From Archangium sp. (GTDB lineage: Bacteria > Myxococcota > Myxococcia > Myxococcales > Myxococcaceae), in contig JAEUJR010000821.1 in the NCBI GenBank assembly GCA_016793585.1, positions 1-20,163 on the forward strand: a stretch of DNA of 20,163 nucleotides, read 5' to 3'. The notes under the pieces are model-generated. The model worked only from the letters and a program-made list of their open reading frames with translations. It was not told the DNA's origin and did no database searches. This document shows, one piece after another, positions 15,700 through 20,163 of the stretch. The position numbers and the translations under genes are program-made. Position 1 is the stretch's first letter. Every line of letters begins with the position of its first letter.

Positions 15700-15734
15700 G
15701 GTGCCCGCCCCGTTTGGCAGTGCTGCTGTGAAGG

Positions 15735-16199
15735 TCAGCCGAAGAAGCTGCGCAGCTGGTTCGCCTGCGAGAACGCGAACATCTGCTGAATGTTGGCGAG
15801 GCCCATCTGGTACGCGTCGCCGAGGCCCGGAGGCTGGTTCTGCGTCTGCTGCGTCTGGCGCGCATTGAAGAGGTCGGTCGCCATCGAGAGCAGGTTGCCC
15901 GAGTTGCCAGCCTGGCCGAGGAAGCCCGACAGCATCTTGAGCGGGCCGCTCTGCATCATGCTCTGCAACGGGCCCATGAACTTCTGGGCGAAGCCGGCGA
16001 ACGAGGTGAGGGTTTGCCCGAGCGAGCCCAGCTTGCCCAGCATGCCCAGGCCCTTCACGATGGCGCCGCCGGGGATGAACATCATCCCCACGTTGAGGGC
16101 CAGCTTGAAGAGCGGGTTGTTCCACACCTTCTTGACGAAGCTCGTGACCTTGCCGAGCGCCTTGCCGATGCCGCCAACCAACTTCTTCAAGAAAGCCAT
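15735..16199 (-). CDS. small cationic amphipathic orphan protein
   Basis: A 154-residue protein started at the ATG at 16199, with GAGG about five bases upstream. Residues 1-108 contain eleven Lys and no Asp or Glu; the first acidic residue is Asp109. The N-terminus (MAFLKKLVGGIGKALGKVTS) is an amphipathic Lys/Gly/hydrophobic pattern like membrane-active peptides. A hydrophobic stretch (LALNVGMMFIPGGAIVKGLG) and Gly/Leu/Met-rich helices follow, then a Gln/Asn-rich segment (112-124) and a tail ending FSQANQLRSFFG. No signal peptide with a clear cleavage site and no known family are recognised. Its same-strand upstream neighbour (93 bp away) is an acidic helical protein. Membrane binding, pore formation or a structural role are possible; none is shown. 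Confidence 0.7.
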   Translation of the reverse strand: MAFLKKLVGGIGKALGKVTSFVKKVWNNPLFKLALNVGMMFIPGGAIVKGLGMLGKLGSLGQTLTSFAGFAQKFMGPLQSMMQSGPLKMLSGFLGQAGNSGNLLSMATDLFNARQTQQTQNQPPGLGDAYQMGLANIQQMFAFSQANQLRSFFG

Positions 16200-16292
16200 G
16201 AGTGCCTCGTGGACTGCGGTTGTTGGGTTTCGTGCCGTTCTGAAAAACGGGCTGACATTCTCATTCTCGGAGAAAGGCCTTTGAAGTTGCGA

Positions 16293-16721
16293 TCAGCTCT
16301 TGCCGCCCCGGCCGCGGCGCATCGCCTTCTCGAGCTCGGCCTTGAGCTCGGGGCTGGTCTTCGACGCGTCGACCTGCACCTGCGGCAGAGAACCCATTGA
16401 AACTGGAGCCTTTTTCGCCTCGGAGAACCCCGACCCGACGGCGGCTTCGGCGACGGCGAGCGACTGCTCCATGTAGGCGTTGATCTCGTCACTGGAGATT
16501 GGCTTGAGCCCCTGCTTGGCGAGATCTTCGTCCTTCACGATGTTGAGCATCGGCTGCTCGTTCGGGTTCATCACGTAGTGAACGACGAGAGCGACGTAGT
16601 CCTCGAGCTTCATCTCGAGCTTCTCGGCGATCTTCGGCGTGTTGGGATCGTCGAGCAGCTTCTCGACGATGGCTTCGGGCGTCTTCTCGGGCTTCTTGGC
16701 AGACGGAGGAGGAGTGGCCAT
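16293..16721 (-). CDS. small helical protein of unknown function
   Basis: A 142-residue protein started at the ATG at 16721 (MATPPPSAKKPEKTPEAIVE); the open frame continues far upstream, but that part is antisense to the 16806 gene and not protein-like. The N-terminal 16 residues are Pro/Lys-rich and look disordered. Residues 17-110 are helical and mostly acidic (KLLDDPNTPKIAEKLEMKLED, YVMNPNEQP, ISSDEINAYMEQS). The C-terminus is basic (AELEKAMRRGRGGKS). No signal peptide, membrane segment or known motif. It is followed on the same strand by the cationic 154-residue protein. A chaperone, adaptor or immunity-type partner can only be guessed at. Confidence 0.65.
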   Translation of the reverse strand: MATPPPSAKKPEKTPEAIVEKLLDDPNTPKIAEKLEMKLEDYVALVVHYVMNPNEQPMLNIVKDEDLAKQGLKPISSDEINAYMEQSLAVAEAAVGSGFSEAKKAPVSMGSLPQVQVDASKTSPELKAELEKAMRRGRGGKS

Positions 16722-16805
16722 GGAAGCGGACCCTAGCACCCCGCCGTGACACGAACCCACCGTCGGGTGACGACGGGCGTGGCTTCGCGCTAGGTGGCCA
16801 CCGCA

Positions 16806-17813
16806 ATGGTCTCGCTCGTTCTCAGTGCGCTGGTCGCGGCGGCTCCGCTCGAGGTCGCGGTGCTCTCGAAAGACGTGTCGTCGTCGACACTGCAGCTTCG
16901 CTGGCAGCCGCTCGCCTCGCCTGCCCTCGCCGAGCCCTTCGCACAGCTCGAGGTACAGGCCGACGAGACGTTTCGCGGCGTCGTGTTGCCGGGCAGCAGG
17001 CGCGTCGCCCTCGTTCGTGTGACCGGGCTCGCGCGAGATCCCTCCTTCGTCGCCACGCTGTCCATCGTCGCGCCGGGCCAGCCCGAGCGGGTGCTCGCCA
17101 CCGACGTCGTGCGGGCCTCGAACCCCACGCTGCTGGGCTCGCGGCTGTTCGTGGAGCGCGGCGCGCCGGGCCCCGAGACGAACGACGGCAGTTATCGCGT
17201 CGACGCGCTGACTGTTTCGGAAGTCGAGCTGCAGAGCGGCCGGCTCCGCACCGTCTACGAGACGAAGGGCTATTGGACTCACCTGGCTGGAGCGATCGGC
17301 CGCGAGCTGATCATCTACGTCGCGGGCCCGCACGGCGCGAAGCTCGAGGCGGTGCAGGTCGACACGCTGGACGTGCGCACGCTCATTCCGTCGATGCCTG
17401 CGATGGCGCACGACTTCGTCGTCGACGCCGAACACCAGCGGGTGCTCTTCACCATCGCCGAACCCGGGGTCGAGCGCTGGTTCATCGAGCAGCTCGACCT
17501 CGCCTCGGGCAAGCGAACCCGCCTCGCAGAGGGTGATCAGGTCGCGCTGCTGCCCACCGTGCTGCCATCGGGCCTCGCGTGGTCGACCGGAGCAGGCCGC
17601 GGCCTCACGTGGGTGGGTCGCGACGGGCAGGCGCTCGCGTCACATGGGCCGGGCTTCGAGCGGCTGCGCTTCGTCACCGAGGGGCTCGCCTTCAGCCGTC
17701 ACGAGGTGCCGGGACTGGCGCCGCAGGTCTTCGTCACGCGGCTGCGCGATGGCGCCGCCGTTCCTGTCGCCTTCCCGAGCGGCATCGTCGACGTCGCGGG
17801 GGTGAACCGATGA
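16806..17813 (+). CDS. secreted beta-rich (propeller-like) protein of unknown function
   Basis: A 335-residue protein. I use the ATG at 16806, which has AGGTGG eight bases upstream; a GTG at 16794 would add four residues. The N-terminus MVSLVLSALVAAA-PLEV is a short signal peptide. The rest is alternating beta-strand sequence with repeated blade-like segments (RLFVERG, ELIIYVAGPHG, RVLFTIAEPG, RWFIEQLDLASGKRTRLAEG, GLTWVGRDG, QVFVTRLRDG) resembling TolB/WD-type propellers of about six blades. No catalytic motif is seen. The stop overlaps the start of the next gene (ATGA, 17810-17813), so it is co-translated with the lysozyme-fold protein and probably acts in the periplasm or outside. Confidence 0.75.
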   Translation: MVSLVLSALVAAAPLEVAVLSKDVSSSTLQLRWQPLASPALAEPFAQLEVQADETFRGVVLPGSRRVALVRVTGLARDPSFVATLSIVAPGQPERVLATDVVRASNPTLLGSRLFVERGAPGPETNDGSYRVDALTVSEVELQSGRLRTVYETKGYWTHLAGAIGRELIIYVAGPHGAKLEAVQVDTLDVRTLIPSMPAMAHDFVVDAEHQRVLFTIAEPGVERWFIEQLDLASGKRTRLAEGDQVALLPTVLPSGLAWSTGAGRGLTWVGRDGQALASHGPGFERLRFVTEGLAFSRHEVPGLAPQVFVTRLRDGAAVPVAFPSGIVDVAGVNR

Positions 17814-18973
17814 AGCGCGTGCTCTCGGCGGCGGCGACGCTGTTCGCGCTCGAAGCGTCGGCGCAGTTCTGTCCCTCGTACACGCTGTCGAGCTCGGGCA
17901 ACACGGGCAGCTGCGCGGTCGAGGCGGTGCCGGCGACGAACCCCACGCTCGCCCAGTGGCAGGTGATCTTCGACACGGTCTCGAAGGGACCTGCGGCGTG
18001 GGGCACGAACGCGCCGACCGTCAGCAACCTCGGCACGGGCTGCAACAACCCGACGCCGCCCATGAGTCAGGTCGCGAAGTTTCCCTGCGAGCTGATCAAG
18101 GCCATCTCGATGCAGGAGAGCAGCTGGAACCAGTTCTGCCCGCCGACCACGCCGGCTGATCAGCGCGGCAAACCGTCACAGACCATCATCTCGTTCGACT
18201 GCGGGTACGGCGTTGGCCAGGTCACCAGCGGCATGCGCTCATTCGACCCGACGCCGGCATACGACCGCAGCCGCGTGGCCTCCGACGCGCTCTACAACCT
18301 GCAGACGGGCATGCAGATTCTCACCGACAAGTGGCGCGTGACGAACTGCGTGGGCGACAACCAGCCGCGCATCGTCGAGCACTGGTACACGGCGACGTGG
18401 GCGTACAACGGGCTGTCGACGACGAACAACCCGAACAACCCCAGCTTCTCGACGACGCGTGGCGTGTGCCGGCCCGGCTCGTGCCCTTCGGGTTCGGCGC
18501 CGTACCAGGAGCGCGTCTGGGGGTGGATGGAGTTCGCGCCCACCGCCAATCACTGGCGCGGCATTCGTCCCGCGTACCCGCGGCTCTCTGACATCGGCGC
18601 TGGCGTGTCGCGGCCTCCGGCGTTGCCTGATCCCTCCTGTGCGACGCCCACGAGCTGCACCACCACGCGCGCGCTGAACGTCTCGGAGTGTCTCGGCGAT
18701 GGCGGCACACCTGACTCGGGCGTGATCATGCCGCCCGTCGACGCGGGGCGACCTGACGCAGGGCCGAGCGCCTTCGATGCAGGCGCCGGCGCAGACGCAG
18801 GCCTCACCGACGGCGGCACCGAGCCGACGCCCATGCCTTTCGTTCTTCAGGCACCGCCCGCCACCTACCCCGTCGCGAAGGGCTGCGGCTGTGGCTCCGT
18901 CGACGGCAGTTCGGTGCTTGCGCTGGTGGCGCTCTTGACGCAGGCAGCGCGGCGCCGAGCCAAAAAGCAGTAG
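17810..18973 (+). CDS. secreted lysozyme-fold (SLT-like) protein with MYXO-CTERM-like tail
   Basis: A 387-residue protein from the ATG overlapping the previous stop, with GGGGGTG just upstream. Signal peptide 1-18 (SAQ junction). Residues about 90-205 match a lytic-transglycosylase-like lysozyme fold: ELIKAISMQESSWNQF with the presumed catalytic Glu103, GYGVGQVT (132-139), YNLQTGMQIL (162-171) and WYTATWAYNGL (192-202). Ten or more Cys suggest disulfides. After an Asp-Ala-Gly linker (about 300-340), the tail has GCGCGS, a hydrophobic stretch and RRRAKK, the pattern of MYXO-CTERM surface sorting signals, though without the usual long hydrophobic helix. Peptidoglycan cleavage (autolysis, predation or wall remodelling) is inferred from the fold. 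Confidence 0.82.
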   Translation: MKRVLSAAATLFALEASAQFCPSYTLSSSGNTGSCAVEAVPATNPTLAQWQVIFDTVSKGPAAWGTNAPTVSNLGTGCNNPTPPMSQVAKFPCELIKAISMQESSWNQFCPPTTPADQRGKPSQTIISFDCGYGVGQVTSGMRSFDPTPAYDRSRVASDALYNLQTGMQILTDKWRVTNCVGDNQPRIVEHWYTATWAYNGLSTTNNPNNPSFSTTRGVCRPGSCPSGSAPYQERVWGWMEFAPTANHWRGIRPAYPRLSDIGAGVSRPPALPDPSCATPTSCTTTRALNVSECLGDGGTPDSGVIMPPVDAGRPDAGPSAFDAGAGADAGLTDGGTEPTPMPFVLQAPPATYPVAKGCGCGSVDGSSVLALVALLTQAARRRAKKQ

Positions 18974-19002
18974 ACACGCGCTGGGAAAGCCGTAAGTCCG
19001 CG

Positions 19003-19031
19003 CCCCTCGGTTGGCCGCTTTCTTCGAGGGG
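19003..19031 (+). promoter_or_regulatory. hairpin that pairs with the ompA-like Shine-Dalgarno sequence
   Basis: CCCCTCG (19003-19009) and CGAGGGG (19025-19031) form a perfect 7-bp stem with a 15-nt loop. The right arm contains the GAGGGG that serves as ribosome binding site eight bases before the ATG at 19040. It is followed by TTTCTT, so it could also act as a terminator for the preceding gene. Either transcript ending or translational gating is possible. Confidence 0.5.
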
Positions 19032-19039
19032 TTTCTTCG

Positions 19040-20163
19040 ATGCACATGCACTTCCGGCTCGTCGTCCTGACGGCCCTGCTCGCTTCGTTCTCGGCCTTCG
19101 CCGAACAGTCGCCCGTCAACATCCACCTCGACATGGGCGGTGGCACGGGCCTCGATCACGCGGTCCCCCTCACGGGCGCAGCCATCAAGGTCGACACGAC
19201 GCTCCTCAAGGGCGTGCTCGGGCCCGTCGCGCCGCAGATCGAAGCGTTCGGTCTGTCGACCTTCAACAACTTCGTCGGCTACCTCGACCAGGGCGCGGCG
19301 TTCGGCGCGGGCATCGGCCTTCGCCTGCGGCTCTTCAACGACGAGAAGGGCTACCTCTTCAACCCCGGCACTACCCACCGCGGCAACCTGTGGGGCTCGT
19401 GGTACTTCGACGCGCACTTCGCGTACGGCTTCGCGAAGGTCGCCAACGAGCTCGGGCCCGGCTTCGACATCGGCACCGGCTACGAGTTCTCGCTCGTCGA
19501 GGCGCTGCACCTCGGCCCTGTCGTCACCTTCCGCATGCTCGGGCCCCACCAGATGCTCATGGCGGGTCTCTCGGTCAGCATCGGCGCCCCCGACACGGTC
19601 CCTGCCGAAGCCGACTACGACGACGACGGCATCTCCGGTGACGCCGACAAGTGCCCTGATCAGGCCGGCCCGAAAGAGACGAACGGCTGCCCGATCGAAG
19701 ACAAGGACAAGGACGGCACCAACGACAAGACGGACAAGTGCGTCGACGTCGCAGGCCCGAAGGAGAACGGCGGCTGTCCGTGGGGCGACAAGGACAAAGA
19801 CGGCGTGCTCGACAACGACGACAAGTGCGTCGACACCGCTGGCCCGAAGGAGAACGCCGGTTGCCCGTGGGGCGACAAGGACAAAGACGGCGTGCTCGAC
19901 AACGACGACCGCTGCGTCGACCAGGCGGGACCGAAAGACAACGCTGGCTGCCCCGACACCGACAAGGACGGCGTGAACGACCGCGTCGACAACTGCATCA
20001 ACGAGGCGGGCCCGGCGACGAACCAGGGCTGCCCCGAGAAGGTGAAGCAGCTCGTCGTCATCACGCGAGAGAAGCTCGTCATCAAAGACAAGGTGTACTT
20101 CGACACGGGCAAGGCCACGCTGCAGAAGCGGTCGTTCACGCTGCTCGATCAGGTCGCGGCGGT
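19040..20163 (+). CDS. OmpA-family outer-membrane protein with thrombospondin type 3 repeats, 3' truncated by window
   Basis: An open frame from the ATG at 19040 to the window end (374 codons, no stop). Signal peptide MHMHFRLVVLTALLASFSAFA. Residues about 25-185 form a beta-barrel-like domain with alternating aromatic strands (AAFGAGIGLRLRLF, LWGSWYFDAHFAYGF, LVEALHLGPVVTFRM). About five thrombospondin type 3 Ca-binding repeats follow (DYDDDGISGDADKCPD; DKDKDGVLDNDD). The last residues (KVYFDTGKATLQKRSFTLLD) begin the OmpA C-terminal peptidoglycan-binding domain, which continues outside. It likely anchors the outer membrane to the wall; the preceding gene is a predicted wall-active enzyme. 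Confidence 0.93.
   Translation, partial: MHMHFRLVVLTALLASFSAFAEQSPVNIHLDMGGGTGLDHAVPLTGAAIKVDTTLLKGVLGPVAPQIEAFGLSTFNNFVGYLDQGAAFGAGIGLRLRLFNDEKGYLFNPGTTHRGNLWGSWYFDAHFAYGFAKVANELGPGFDIGTGYEFSLVEALHLGPVVTFRMLGPHQMLMAGLSVSIGAPDTVPAEADYDDDGISGDADKCPDQAGPKETNGCPIEDKDKDGTNDKTDKCVDVAGPKENGGCPWGDKDKDGVLDNDDKCVDTAGPKENAGCPWGDKDKDGVLDNDDRCVDQAGPKDNAGCPDTDKDGVNDRVDNCINEAGPATNQGCPEKVKQLVVITREKLVIKDKVYFDTGKATLQKRSFTLLDQVAA
19613..20038 (+). repeat. thrombospondin type 3 repeat array
   Basis: About five units of 26-29 residues with DxDxDG Ca-binding loops and paired Cys. Two central units are nearly identical at the DNA level with an 87-bp period (the ccgtggggcgacaagg block recurs at 19778 and 19865), implying recent duplication or ongoing homogenisation. 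The outer units are more diverged. Confidence 0.9.

Noticed and set aside
16722..17435. Upstream extension of the 142-residue protein to 380 residues
   Set aside because: It is entirely antisense to the secreted protein gene at 16806, is Arg-rich and lacks any motif.

Overview
The window comes from a high-GC member of the Myxococcota. Evidence: a MYXO-CTERM-like C-terminal tail, four Myxococcus-type Cys-rich (DUF4215-like) repeats, Asp-Ala-Gly-rich linkers in surface lipoproteins, a membrane-anchored Ser/Thr kinase, and thrombospondin type 3 repeats joined to an OmpA domain. Genus cannot be read from the sequence. All calls come from reading the sequence and hand folding; no search was run.

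Layout. 1-2153: a LysR-type regulator (cut by the window edge) diverges from a two-gene operon of an NmrA-like NAD(P)-binding protein and an Old Yellow Enzyme (OYE) flavoprotein, with a perfect dyad between them. 2164-3900, all on the minus strand: a compact array of 11 tRNA-type genes of different specificity. In transcription order these are Asp-GTC, Phe-GAA, Leu-CAG, an embedded IscU/NifU-like gene, Tyr-GTA, Lys-CTT, Gly-TCC, Pro-CGG, initiator Met-CAT, Ser-CGA, Ser-GGA and Ser-GCT. A 27-codon ORF with a strong Shine-Dalgarno sequence stands at its head. A TetR-type regulator (4016-4651) diverges from the array, with two palindromes in the shared intergenic region.

4661-9463 (minus): an overlapping three-gene operon of a Ser/Thr protein kinase, a two-helix membrane/periplasmic protein with a Pro-rich linker, and a Cys-rich lipoprotein with a beta-propeller-like C-terminus. 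9531-14075 (minus): a 1514-residue modular surface lipoprotein carrying what looks like an intact amidohydrolase. 14209-15651 (plus): a second, divergent OYE-type flavoprotein. 15735-16721 (minus): two small orphan proteins, one strongly cationic and amphipathic. 16806-20163 (plus): a secreted beta-rich protein, a lysozyme-fold (SLT-like) secreted protein with a MYXO-CTERM-like tail, and an OmpA-family barrel protein running off the right edge.

The most unusual part is the tRNA array. Acceptor and T stems are mostly well paired, but several genes deviate at near-universal positions: G33 in Lys, C33 in Tyr, no U8 in five genes, a 27:43 mismatch in five genes, and no encoded CCA. Its anticodons mostly match codons favoured by a GC-rich genome. 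It may be a specialised or laterally acquired supplementary tRNA set rather than housekeeping tRNAs.
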